From Niveispirillum sp943370215 (lineage in GTDB: Bacteria > Pseudomonadota > Alphaproteobacteria > Azospirillales > Azospirillaceae): a stretch of DNA of 64,000 nucleotides. A program made the position numbers and the translations under genes. The stretch spans positions 1-64,000 of the forward strand of contig CALRQC020000031.1 in assembly GCA_943370215.1 (NCBI GenBank), given 5' to 3'. Shown here in pieces: positions 44,788 through 53,071 of the stretch; position 1 is the first letter of the stretch; each line of letters opens with the position of its first letter. The notes under the pieces are model-generated. The model searched no databases. It worked only from the letters and a program-made list of their open reading frames with translations, and was not told the origin of the DNA.

Positions 44788-46521
44788 TCAAGCTCCTGTC
44801 CGGGTCTGCCAGCGCGCTGTGCGGCGTCGCAACCCGCGTGTCACCAAGGCCCAGCCGATGCGCACAATGGCACCGGTGAAGAAGATCAGCATTGCCATGG
44901 CGGCGGCGGGGGCCGTATCGCCGGCATCATCCATGGCCAGAACCGACAGCGATGCCAGTACCGTGTCCGGATCATAAAGGAAGACGACAGCCGAAACCGT
45001 CGTCAGGGCGCTGAGGAAAAGGTAGGAGGCCATGTCCAGCACCACCGGCAGTGCCAGCGGCAAGGTAACCCGGAAGAAGGTTACCGCAGACCCCACCTTC
45101 AGGGCTCGCCCGGCTTCTTCCAGTTCCGGATCAAGCCGGCGCAGCGAGGTCATCGCTGAAAGGTGCGGTACGCTGTAATAATGGGCGATGGTGCAGATCA
45201 CCAGCAGCCCCAGCGTGCCCTGAAGTACTCGCAGCGGATTGTCCGGATCGGACAGGAAAAAGACATAACCCAGCCCCAGTACCAGGCCGGGTACTGCCAG
45301 CGGCAACAGTGCCAGGGCGTGTATCCCTTGGCGCAGCATCTGCGGTGCGCGGCCCTTCACCACCAGCCAGGCACCGGGGAAAATCACCAGCGTGCCGAAG
45401 GTGGCGGTGAAGGCGGCCAGCTTCAGCGAATTGGCATAGGCATCCCAGCCGCTATCATCCGCCATCTCGAACTGATAATGCGACAGGCCCAGCGTCAGGT
45501 CATAGGGCCATAGCTTGACCAGGGAGGCGAACAGCGCCGTTGCCGGGATCAGCAGCAGGCAGATGCCGACAGCACCGCAGAAGATCAGAAAGCCAAGATC
45601 GACCGGGCGGTTGCGTTCCGGCACCAGTGCCACCGCCTTGCCGCCCATGGCTGCTGTCGGCCGCGCTGCCATTATCCGGTCGATCAGGAAGGCCAGCAGG
45701 GCGGGCAGCAGCAGCAGCAGGGCAACCACGGCCCCGCGCTGGAAATTCTGCTGCCCGATCACCTGTCGGTAGATATCGGTGGAAAGCAGCGGCATTTGGC
45801 CGCCAATCACCTTGGGCACGCCGAAATCGGTGATGACCAGGGTGAAAACTGCGACGAATGCAGAAACCAGACCGGTACGCACCGATGGCAGGGTGATGGT
45901 GGCAAAGCGCCGCCAGGGCCCCGCCTTCAGGGCGCGCGCTGCCTCATACAACCGGGCATCGGCCAGCGACAGGGCGGCGGTGAGGATCAGCAGGGCATGG
46001 GGAAAGGTCCAGAACACTTCCCCCAGCACGATGCCGATCGGGCCATAGATGCTATGCCCACCCAGCAGTCCTTTCAGCACCCCCTGATTGCCGAACAAGT
46101 AGATCAGGGAGATGCCGGGCAGCAGCGAGGGTGCCAGCAACGGCAATTGCGCAATCAGCGCGAATCCGCCGCGTCCCGGCATCCGCGTCCGCGTCAGCCC
46201 ATAGGCGTAGAAAAATGCCAGGGTCACGGTGATCGCTGCACTGACCGCCGATAAGGCCAAACTGTTGATCAGTGCCGTGAGCAGGGACGGGTTGGCCAGA
46301 TAGTCACGCAGGTTGGCCAAGCCGACAAAATGCCCCGCCCGGTCATGCAGGGCCTGTGTCAGCAAGAAAGACAAAGGCAGCGCCAGGGCCAGCAGCAGGA
46401 ACAGCAGGCTGGGGGCGGTGGCCAGCAGGGATGCTGGCTGTTTCAGCCCGGCAAGCCCCGGCAAACGGGGCCGAACCAGGGAAGGCGGAACTGGCTTGGC
46501 CAGGGTGGGGGAGAGGGTCAC
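44788..46521 (-). CDS. 2-Aminoethylphosphonate ABC transporter, double permease (PhnU2-type)
   Basis: A 577-residue membrane protein with two fused BPD_transp_1 permease domains, about 12 helices in all. The two coupling loops are EAARALKAGPWRRFATITLP and EEAGRALKVGSAVTFFRVTLP. This FbpB-like duplicated form is used by the second type of aminoethylphosphonate importer. The ATG overlaps the end of the ATPase gene by 4 bp. Substrate assignment rests on the neighbouring PhnX and LysR genes. Confidence 0.92.
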   Translation of the reverse strand: MTLSPTLAKPVPPSLVRPRLPGLAGLKQPASLLATAPSLLFLLLALALPLSFLLTQALHDRAGHFVGLANLRDYLANPSLLTALINSLALSAVSAAITVTLAFFYAYGLTRTRMPGRGGFALIAQLPLLAPSLLPGISLIYLFGNQGVLKGLLGGHSIYGPIGIVLGEVFWTFPHALLILTAALSLADARLYEAARALKAGPWRRFATITLPSVRTGLVSAFVAVFTLVITDFGVPKVIGGQMPLLSTDIYRQVIGQQNFQRGAVVALLLLLPALLAFLIDRIMAARPTAAMGGKAVALVPERNRPVDLGFLIFCGAVGICLLLIPATALFASLVKLWPYDLTLGLSHYQFEMADDSGWDAYANSLKLAAFTATFGTLVIFPGAWLVVKGRAPQMLRQGIHALALLPLAVPGLVLGLGYVFFLSDPDNPLRVLQGTLGLLVICTIAHYYSVPHLSAMTSLRRLDPELEEAGRALKVGSAVTFFRVTLPLALPVVLDMASYLFLSALTTVSAVVFLYDPDTVLASLSVLAMDDAGDTAPAAAMAMLIFFTGAIVRIGWALVTRGLRRRTARWQTRTGA

Positions 46522-47654
46522 GCGGCCTCTCCCCCGGTGAACAGGCGAAGCCGGCTCAAGGGCAGGCGCAGCCTCATCGGGCGGCCCGGCTGCAAGTCTG
46601 CGGTACCGACCGTGCGATCCCAGGCGGGCTGCAGGCTGGTCAGGGACAGGCCCGCCAGTTCCGGCGCGTCCAGCGCCAGTTGCACCATGACCTGGGCACC
46701 GCGATATTCACTGTCGGTCACCCGACCGGGCAGGCAGAGATGACCATCATCAATCATTGGCCTGTCCAGGCCGGTATCATCCAGCCCCAACCATTCCGGC
46801 CGCACGCACAGCACGGGGGCTCCTGCCGGGCGGCTGTCGGCCAACCCTAGCCCCGGCAGGGCCCACGGGCCCAGCCGCAGGGAATGGTCAGGTGCGGTTG
46901 CCAGCGGCACCCGGTTCATCGCACCGATGAAACCGGCCACGAACAGGCTGGCCGGCTGCTCATAAAGCGTCGCCGGTGTGCCCACCTGTTCCACCCGGCC
47001 CTGGTTCAAAACCATGATCCGGTCGGACAGGGTCAACGCCTCTTCTTGATCATGGGTGACCATCAGGGTGGTGATGCCCAGTTGGCGCTGCAGGCGGCGT
47101 AGCTCCCCCCGCAGGTCGCGCCGCACCTCCGCATCCAGGGCAGACAAGGGTTCGTCGAGCAACAACAGGCCGGGACCGGGAGCCAGCGCGCGGGCCAGGG
47201 CCACGCGCTGCTGTTGGCCGCCGGATAACTGGCCGGGATATTTGCCGGCATGGGCCGTCAGGCCGATCAGCGTCAACATGGCATCCAGCCGTTCACGCCG
47301 CGCCGCGCGGGACAGACCGCGCAGCCCATAGGTGATATTGTCCGCCACGCTCAGGGTTGGAAACAGCGCATAAGACTGGAAGACAATCCCGACATCCCGC
47401 CGTTCCACCGGTATGGCGGTCACATCGGTGCCATCCTGCTGGATGCTGCCTTCTGTTGGCGGTGCCAGCCCGGCGATGGCGCGCAGCAGGGTCGTCTTGC
47501 CGGAACCGGATGGTCCCAGCAGGGTGACGAACTCCCCCCGCCGGACGGTCAGATCGACCCCTGCCAGCGCCGTGAAGGAACCGAAACGGTGGCCGACGCC
47601 GGACAGGACCAGATGTGCCTGGATGGGCATGGTATCAACGCGACTGGCGTTCAT
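46518..47654 (-). CDS. 2-Aminoethylphosphonate ABC transporter, ATP-binding protein (PhnT2-type)
   Basis: A 378-residue ATPase with Walker A GPSGSGKTTLLRAI, FQSYALFPTLSVADNI, signature LSGGQQQRVALARALA, Walker B LLLLDEPLSALD and switch VTHDQEEAL. A C-terminal TOBE domain (about 290-370) is typical of FbpC/PotA-type subunits. The start ATG overlaps the stop of the binding-protein gene (ATGA), and its own stop overlaps the permease start. It powers the importer from the cytoplasm. Confidence 0.93.
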   Translation of the reverse strand: MNASRVDTMPIQAHLVLSGVGHRFGSFTALAGVDLTVRRGEFVTLLGPSGSGKTTLLRAIAGLAPPTEGSIQQDGTDVTAIPVERRDVGIVFQSYALFPTLSVADNITYGLRGLSRAARRERLDAMLTLIGLTAHAGKYPGQLSGGQQQRVALARALAPGPGLLLLDEPLSALDAEVRRDLRGELRRLQRQLGITTLMVTHDQEEALTLSDRIMVLNQGRVEQVGTPATLYEQPASLFVAGFIGAMNRVPLATAPDHSLRLGPWALPGLGLADSRPAGAPVLCVRPEWLGLDDTGLDRPMIDDGHLCLPGRVTDSEYRGAQVMVQLALDAPELAGLSLTSLQPAWDRTVGTADLQPGRPMRLRLPLSRLRLFTGGEAA

Positions 47655-48688
47655 TTCGCTTCCGACTTGGCATCATAACGGCGCGACCATTCGGTCAGGA
47701 TGCGCTCACGGTTGGCGGCGGCCCAGGCGAAATCCTGCTTGATCAGCCGGGTTTCCAGATCGGCCGGCACGTGCGGCAGCTTGGTCTGCACTTCCGGCCG
47801 GGCGACAATGGCGAAATTCTGCGCGTAAAGCGCATTGGCCTCCGGGGTTACTGCCCAATCCAGCAGGGTCCGCGCTGCCGCCACATGGGCCGTGCCCTTG
47901 ACGATGCCGACAGCTTCCATGTCCCAGCCCAGTCCCTCGGCGGGCAGCACCAGTTCGATCGGTGCGCCCTGTTCGATCAGCTTGTTGGCGCGATATTCGA
48001 AGGACAGGCCAATGGTAAATTCCCCGGTCGCCGCCTGCTTGCAGGGTTTGGAACCGGAATGGGAATAGCTGGCGATGTTACGGTCCAGCGCGTCCATGAA
48101 GGCCCAGCCTTTTTCCTCCCCCATCATCTGCAGCCAAGCGCTGACCATCAGGAAGCCGGTGCCGGACGATGCCGGGTTGGGCATGGTGATGCGGCCTTTC
48201 CAGGCCGGGTCTGTCAGGTCGGTCCAGCGTGCCGGCAAGGGCAGCCCCAGCTTCTCCCGTTCCACCTTGCTGACGCACAGGGCCGAAGCCCAGACATCCA
48301 TGCCAACCCAGGTGGGTTGTGGCCGGTGGTCACGCAGCGCCGGTTTCAAATGGTCCAGGCCGGCCGGGGCATAGGACTGAAGCATTCCCTCCTGGTCCAT
48401 CAGCATCAGGGAGGTGGCAGCCACCCCCATCACCACATCGGCCTTGGGGGCTGCCTTTTCCGCCAGTAACCGGGCGGTGATGACGCCATTGCTGTCACGG
48501 ACCCAGCGGATCTCCATATCCGGATGTGCCGCCTCAAACCCCGCCTTGTAGGCCTTCAACTGGTCAGCTTCCAGGGCGGTATAGACGGTGATGCTGGTTT
48601 TCTCCTGTGCCGATGCGACCGGTGCGACCAGTCCCATGGCCAGAACGACAATGGCGAGTGGCAGGCTGGAAAGGCGACATAGGCGCAT
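47651..48688 (-). CDS. 2-Aminoethylphosphonate ABC transporter, binding protein (PhnS2-type)
   Basis: A 345-residue periplasmic protein with a signal peptide ending APVASAQ. The fold is that of iron/phosphonate-type binding proteins: SITVYTALEADQLKAYKAGF, RDSNGVITARLLAEKAAPKA and NPASSGTGFLMVSAWLQMMG. ATG 48688 is preferred over an in-frame GTG at 48703. It is the first gene of a run binding protein, ATPase, permease, FAD oxidoreductase, phnX, and is divergent from its LysR regulator. Confidence 0.92.
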   Translation of the reverse strand: MRLCRLSSLPLAIVVLAMGLVAPVASAQEKTSITVYTALEADQLKAYKAGFEAAHPDMEIRWVRDSNGVITARLLAEKAAPKADVVMGVAATSLMLMDQEGMLQSYAPAGLDHLKPALRDHRPQPTWVGMDVWASALCVSKVEREKLGLPLPARWTDLTDPAWKGRITMPNPASSGTGFLMVSAWLQMMGEEKGWAFMDALDRNIASYSHSGSKPCKQAATGEFTIGLSFEYRANKLIEQGAPIELVLPAEGLGWDMEAVGIVKGTAHVAAARTLLDWAVTPEANALYAQNFAIVARPEVQTKLPHVPADLETRLIKQDFAWAAANRERILTEWSRRYDAKSEAK

Positions 48689-48790
48689 TGAGGAAATCCT
48701 CACTGGCTGGGCAGATAGGGAGGGGGTATCGGGACCGGCGGCCGGTTGATACGGGCGGACCGTCCTGCCTGCACCATGAAGGCGGCGGAG

Positions 48791-48827
48791 ATATATTGGA
48801 AATCCATCGTATCAATGGCAGATATAG
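48791..48827. promoter_or_regulatory. Candidate LysR binding site in divergent promoter
   Basis: The 160-bp gap between the transporter operon and lysR has an AT-rich patch with the inverted repeat CCAT-CGTATCA-ATGG (48804-48818), flanked by ATATAT and ATATAG. Its size and place suit a LysR-type target, but the T-N11-A pattern is not sharp. Confidence 0.35.
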
Positions 48828-48848
48828 ATAAATTCAATAGGAGTTTTC

Positions 48849-49754
48849 ATGCTTCACACGCAGCTTCGGGCGTTCCACTGGGTGGCGCGGGAAGGCAGTT
48901 TTACCTTGGCTGCCAGAGCCTTGGCGATTTCCCAACCCACCTTGTCGGCCGAGGTCAAGGCGCTGGAGGAGCGTTATGGCATCCTTTTGTTCCTGCGGGA
49001 GCGGCGGGGAGTGGCGCTGACCCCCGCCGGTCTGGCCTTGCAGGAAATCACCCACCGACTGTTCGCCGCCGAGCAGGAGGCGGTGGAACTGCTGTCCGGC
49101 CATCGTGCCCTGAGCGGTGGGACATTGAATGTCGGGGCTGACGGGCCGGTGCTGGCCATTCCCCTGCTGGCGGAATTCACCCGCCGGCATCCCGGCGTGA
49201 AGCTACGCCTGTCCCTGGGGAATGCGGAGGCGATCCGCCGCGATCTGCTGGATATGCGTCTGGATGTGGCCGTGCTGGCCAGCCCCACCATTGACCCGCG
49301 CCTGACCGGTCTGCCGTTGGGTCGTGATCAGGTGATGGTGATGATGCCCGCCGGCCACCGCCTGGCCGCAGGCGACAGCGTGGACCCGGTGGAACTGGCC
49401 CGCGAACGTATTCTGGTCCGGGAACCGGGTTCAATGACACGCCGCGTGGTGGAGCGGGTGCTGGCAGAGGCTGAACTGGTGCTGCCCGAGACAATGGAAA
49501 TTGCTTCCCGCGAAGCGCAACTGGCGGCGGTCAAGGCTGGTATGGGGCTGGCCTTCATCTGCAAGGCGGAGTTCACCGGTGACAGCGCACTGGCGCTGCG
49601 GCCCTTGCAGGGGTTGAAGCTGGATATGGATGAATATGTCCTGTGCCTGCGCGATCGCAGCCGTCTGGGCATCGTGCGGGCCTTTCTGGCCGTAGGAGAA
49701 TCCATGGCCGAGGGCTGGCCACACCCCTTCTGGTTGGGCACTGAAGCCCCATGA
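48849..49754 (+). CDS. LysR-family regulator of aminoethylphosphonate use
   Basis: A 301-residue LysR protein. Residues 1-60 form the winged helix-turn-helix (LRAFHWVAREGSFTLAARAL, then ISQPTLSAEVKALEERYGI), and the rest is a PBP2-like effector domain (LNVGADGPVLAIPLLAEF, REAQLAAVKAGMGLAFICKAE). The sequence fits the LysR group tied to aminoethylphosphonate catabolism, and the gene is divergent from the transporter operon. It probably activates that operon when the phosphonate is present. AGGAG lies before ATG 48849. Confidence 0.9.
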   Translation: MLHTQLRAFHWVAREGSFTLAARALAISQPTLSAEVKALEERYGILLFLRERRGVALTPAGLALQEITHRLFAAEQEAVELLSGHRALSGGTLNVGADGPVLAIPLLAEFTRRHPGVKLRLSLGNAEAIRRDLLDMRLDVAVLASPTIDPRLTGLPLGRDQVMVMMPAGHRLAAGDSVDPVELARERILVREPGSMTRRVVERVLAEAELVLPETMEIASREAQLAAVKAGMGLAFICKAEFTGDSALALRPLQGLKLDMDEYVLCLRDRSRLGIVRAFLAVGESMAEGWPHPFWLGTEAP

Positions 49755-49873
49755 TGGTGGTATAAGCATTTGGAATTTTAACAGGTTAAGTGAGATAAAT
49801 TTTCTCGAATAGTTATGTTAAGGTTCCGTTACACGGCATTGTTTCTGATTTTTGAAGTTTTTTCATTCACAGA

Positions 49874-49895
49874 TAAATCTGGTTTACACCAGTTT
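49874..49895 (+). promoter_or_regulatory. GntR/HutC-type operator before a TonB receptor (site 3)
   Basis: AAATCTGGTTTACACCAGTT (49875-49894) has inverted CTGGT/ACCAG arms and shares AATCTGG-N6-CCAG with the sites at 42715 and 55254. It lies in the 308-bp AT-rich leader (49755-50062) upstream of the receptor gene. The N6 core TTTACA could be part of a -10. The rest of the leader shows no gene. Confidence 0.55.
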
Positions 49896-50062
49896 TTCTT
49901 CGTTCATATTCACCCTCGTTTCCAGGGGCGATGACGCTGCGGGTTGCTGCGCCCGTGCCGCACGGCACCGTGAGCGCAACCGCATCCATGCCGCCACATA
50001 CAACGGCAACCGAATTGCCGGACGCCCCAACACGATATCCGGATCAGGAAAGGGGAGCATTG

Positions 50063-52885
50063 ATGACTATTCAACCGAAGGTCTATCGTCCACGCCACAC
50101 GACCATTCTCGCGGGGGTCAGTCTGGCAGCCATGATGACGGGCCAGGCGGCCTATGCGGCCGGCCAGGGATCAGCCGGCGTACCGGCTGACGGGCACGCG
50201 GGGATGGTGAGTGAGGAAGTGGTGGTCACCGGCCAGCGCCTCAGCATCAAACGCGCTCTGCAGGAGCAGAAGGATGCCAGCGGGGTGGCCAATGTCATCT
50301 CCGCCGATGATCTGGGCAAGCTGCCGGATGCCAATATGGCCGATGCCTTGTCCCGGGTTCCCGGCATTTCGGTGGTCAACAACCAGGAGACCGGCGAAGG
50401 TGAATATGTCACCATCCGCAGTCTGGCCGCCACCTTCAACGCTTATTCGGTCAACGGGGTACGGGTTGCTGAAACGGATAGCGGCAGCCGCCAGGTTTCG
50501 CTGTCGGTACTGCCGCCGAACGGGTTGCAGACGGTGAAAGTCTCCAAGACCTCCACGCCTGATATGGATGGTGATGCCATCGGCGGCACCATCGACATGC
50601 GCACGCCCACCGCCTTTGATTTCGCCAAACCGGTGGCGCGCGCCTTCTATACCTATGGCTGGAATGACCGCGCCGACAGCCAGGGCGAACCCGCCAGCAC
50701 CCATTCCGTCCAGGCCGATCTGGGCAGCAGGTTCGGAGCGGATGAGCGGTTCGGCATCTTCGCCACCGCCTATTACACCAAGTCGCATCTGGTGTCGGAA
50801 GAGACGGAGAATGATGGCGAGTGGGAACCCTATCGCTGGCGCAAGGATTCCCAGGAGGCGATCGACGACCGTTCGATGTTCCTGCCCGGTATCGATCTGG
50901 ATTTCCGCCGCATTCAGCAGGAACGCCTGGGCGGTAACCTGTCGCTCGATTACCATGGGGACAGCACGAAACTCTATCTGCGCGGTCAATATGCCCAGTA
51001 TGAGCGGGTGGAGGATGTCAATTCCCTGATGATCAAATCCGCGAAGACGGCGCGGTTGACCCAGGTGAACCCGGAGGCGCGCGATCTCGCGGCACCGGAG
51101 GCTGCCATCATTGGCGTGCAGAAGAATGGTGATCGCGTCTATAATTACACAACCGGCCAGATCGTGGACGCCAATGGCGATGGGCTGATCACCGATGCCG
51201 ACCGCCGGGGCAATTCCTATTGGTCATTGATCGGGCGCTCCGGTACCTGGAACCCACAGGCTTTTCAGTTCTCCCGCAGTTTTGAGGTGAAGGACCAGAA
51301 GCAGAATCTGGGCACGGTGGATATTGGCGGTGAAACCGTCGTCGATGCGCTGACCCTCACTTATGACGCGGCTTATAGCTGGGGGGAACGGAACAGTCCC
51401 CGCAATTACGGGGTCAGCTTTCATTCGGTGCAGGGCACGCCCCCGTTTAACCAGTCCGGTGTGCTTTTCTCCTCCGCTGATCCGCGCTTTCCGCTCTATC
51501 AACTGCCGGCGGCGGCCGGCAATCTGACCCAGTGGGATGGGCTGCTGGCACCCGATGGCGCCAGCTTGAGCGCGGAAAAAACCACCAATGACCGCTATAT
51601 CGCCAAGCTGGATGCCCGCTATGAAATGGCGGCCAGTTCTTGGCTGCATCATTTGCAGGCGGGGGTGAAGTTCCAGCGGTCCAAACGCCGTCGTGATGTG
51701 AACCAGATTTATTCCGGCGATCTGGATACCGCCAGCCTGAAGACCTCCGGCCTGATTGAGCGTAACCTGCCCAGCATCCTTGATGGCACTTACAGCTATG
51801 GATCGATCCTCGGCCGCGATGCCGTCATCGCCGCCATCGATGCCAAGGGCGTGCAGAAATTCAGCGATGATAAACAGAACGAAAATGACACCCGTAGCCA
51901 GGAGCGCATCTATGCTGGCTATGCGCTGGCCGACATGCGCTTTGATGATGTGCAACTGATTACCGGCTTGCGTGTGGAAACCACCGATGTCGATAATGAT
52001 TTCTGGGTGACCGACCAGAAGAGCCACTGGGGCAATTCTTCCAAGACCTATACCCAGGTGCTGCCGAGCGCCACGCTCAACTATCGGCCGAGTCCGGATC
52101 AGGTTTACCGGGCCGCGATCTGGACCAGCTTCTCCCGGCCGGAATATGGCAATATCACCGGTGGCCAATCGGTAAGCCGCAACGCGGCCAATGAGATTGT
52201 TGGCATCAGCCAGGGTAATCCCGATCTGAAGCCGGCGGAGGCCACCAATATCGATCTGTCAGCCGAATATTATCTGTCTGAAGCCAGCATGGTGTCAGCC
52301 GGCGTGTTCTATAAATCGATCAAGAACTTCATCTTCGCCAATGGCAATGACGTGACGGCCAACACCACGTCCGGCATCATCACCATCTCCCAGCCGCAGA
52401 ATGGCAAGACCGCCAAGGTCTATGGCACGGAATTGAACCTGATCAAGGATCTGAAGGGACTGGCGGCCCCCTTCGATGGCTTCACCCTCTATGGCAATGT
52501 CACCTGGCAATATAGCGAGGCGGAAACCGGTATTCCCTATCGCATGGGGCGTAAGATCCCGCTGATCAACGCCTCGCGCCTGATGTATAATGCCGGCATC
52601 GGCTATCAGTATGATGGGCTGGAGCTTCTGCTCTCCTACAATTACCGCTCGGCCCATATCGAGGATTTGCGTGACAACGCGATCGATAAATGGGTGCAGC
52701 CGAACAAGAGCCTGGATTTCCATTCCCGCTACAGTTTCGACAATGGGATATCCTTTGGCTTCGATGCGCAGAATCTCACCGACGAATATCGCTACTATAC
52801 CACCAAGGGCCGTAACCCCAGTTACCAGAAGGATTATATGGAACCGGGCCGTACTTTCCTGATCAAGGCATCCTACGCCTATTGA
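50063..52885 (+). CDS. TonB-dependent receptor, Xanthomonas/Caulobacter type
   Basis: A 940-residue receptor with a signal peptide ending GQAAYAA, TonB box region SEEVVVTGQRLSIKRAL, and plug motifs LGKLPDANMADALSRVPGIS and TPDMDGDAIGGTIDMRT. The long barrel ends in FLIKASYAY. These motifs define the large Xanthomonas/Caulobacter-type family that imports sugars, vitamins and phosphorylated compounds. ATG 50063 follows GGGGAG. An operator shared with the phospholipase C gene precedes it, and the convergent neighbour is that phospholipase, so a head-group compound such as a phosphocholine product is a plausible cargo. Confidence 0.93.
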   Translation: MTIQPKVYRPRHTTILAGVSLAAMMTGQAAYAAGQGSAGVPADGHAGMVSEEVVVTGQRLSIKRALQEQKDASGVANVISADDLGKLPDANMADALSRVPGISVVNNQETGEGEYVTIRSLAATFNAYSVNGVRVAETDSGSRQVSLSVLPPNGLQTVKVSKTSTPDMDGDAIGGTIDMRTPTAFDFAKPVARAFYTYGWNDRADSQGEPASTHSVQADLGSRFGADERFGIFATAYYTKSHLVSEETENDGEWEPYRWRKDSQEAIDDRSMFLPGIDLDFRRIQQERLGGNLSLDYHGDSTKLYLRGQYAQYERVEDVNSLMIKSAKTARLTQVNPEARDLAAPEAAIIGVQKNGDRVYNYTTGQIVDANGDGLITDADRRGNSYWSLIGRSGTWNPQAFQFSRSFEVKDQKQNLGTVDIGGETVVDALTLTYDAAYSWGERNSPRNYGVSFHSVQGTPPFNQSGVLFSSADPRFPLYQLPAAAGNLTQWDGLLAPDGASLSAEKTTNDRYIAKLDARYEMAASSWLHHLQAGVKFQRSKRRRDVNQIYSGDLDTASLKTSGLIERNLPSILDGTYSYGSILGRDAVIAAIDAKGVQKFSDDKQNENDTRSQERIYAGYALADMRFDDVQLITGLRVETTDVDNDFWVTDQKSHWGNSSKTYTQVLPSATLNYRPSPDQVYRAAIWTSFSRPEYGNITGGQSVSRNAANEIVGISQGNPDLKPAEATNIDLSAEYYLSEASMVSAGVFYKSIKNFIFANGNDVTANTTSGIITISQPQNGKTAKVYGTELNLIKDLKGLAAPFDGFTLYGNVTWQYSEAETGIPYRMGRKIPLINASRLMYNAGIGYQYDGLELLLSYNYRSAHIEDLRDNAIDKWVQPNKSLDFHSRYSFDNGISFGFDAQNLTDEYRYYTTKGRNPSYQKDYMEPGRTFLIKASYAY

Positions 52886-52897
52886 GGAAAGGCCATT

Positions 52898-52940
52898 TGT
52901 GCGGCCCCACCCCTTCAGGGGTGGGGCCGCACAGGTTTTT
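52898..52940 (+). terminator. Rho-independent terminator of the receptor gene
   Basis: A perfect 16-bp stem, TGTGCGGCCCCACCCC (52898-52913) with GGGGTGGGGCCGCACA (52918-52933), loop TTCA, then GG and five T. Confidence 0.9.
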
Positions 52941-52951
52941 AAAAAACAGCT

Positions 52952-53001
52952 AAAGCAGAAAGCCCGATGCCGGGAAGGGACATCGGGCTTTCTGCTTTTC
53001 T
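52952..53001. terminator. Second long hairpin, likely bidirectional terminator
   Basis: AAAGCAGAAAGCCCGATG (52952-52969) pairs perfectly over 18 bp with CATCGGGCTTTCTGCTTT (52981-52998), with an 11-nt loop. T-rich tails exist on both strands, so it can stop transcripts from the receptor (plus) and the phospholipase (minus). Confidence 0.8.
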
Positions 53002-53016
53002 ATACGCTCTGCTTGC

Positions 53017-53066
53017 TTGCCAAGACACCGGGGGCGGGAAGTTCTATCCCCCCGGTGTCTTGGCAA
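53017..53066 (-). terminator. Third long hairpin at the 3' end of the phospholipase gene
   Basis: TTGCCAAGACACCGGGG (53017-53033) pairs perfectly over 17 bp with CCCCGGTGTCTTGGCAA (53050-53066), 5 bp beyond the phospholipase stop. It lacks a T-run, so it may protect the 3' end rather than terminate. Confidence 0.6.
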
Positions 53067-53071
53067 CCGGT

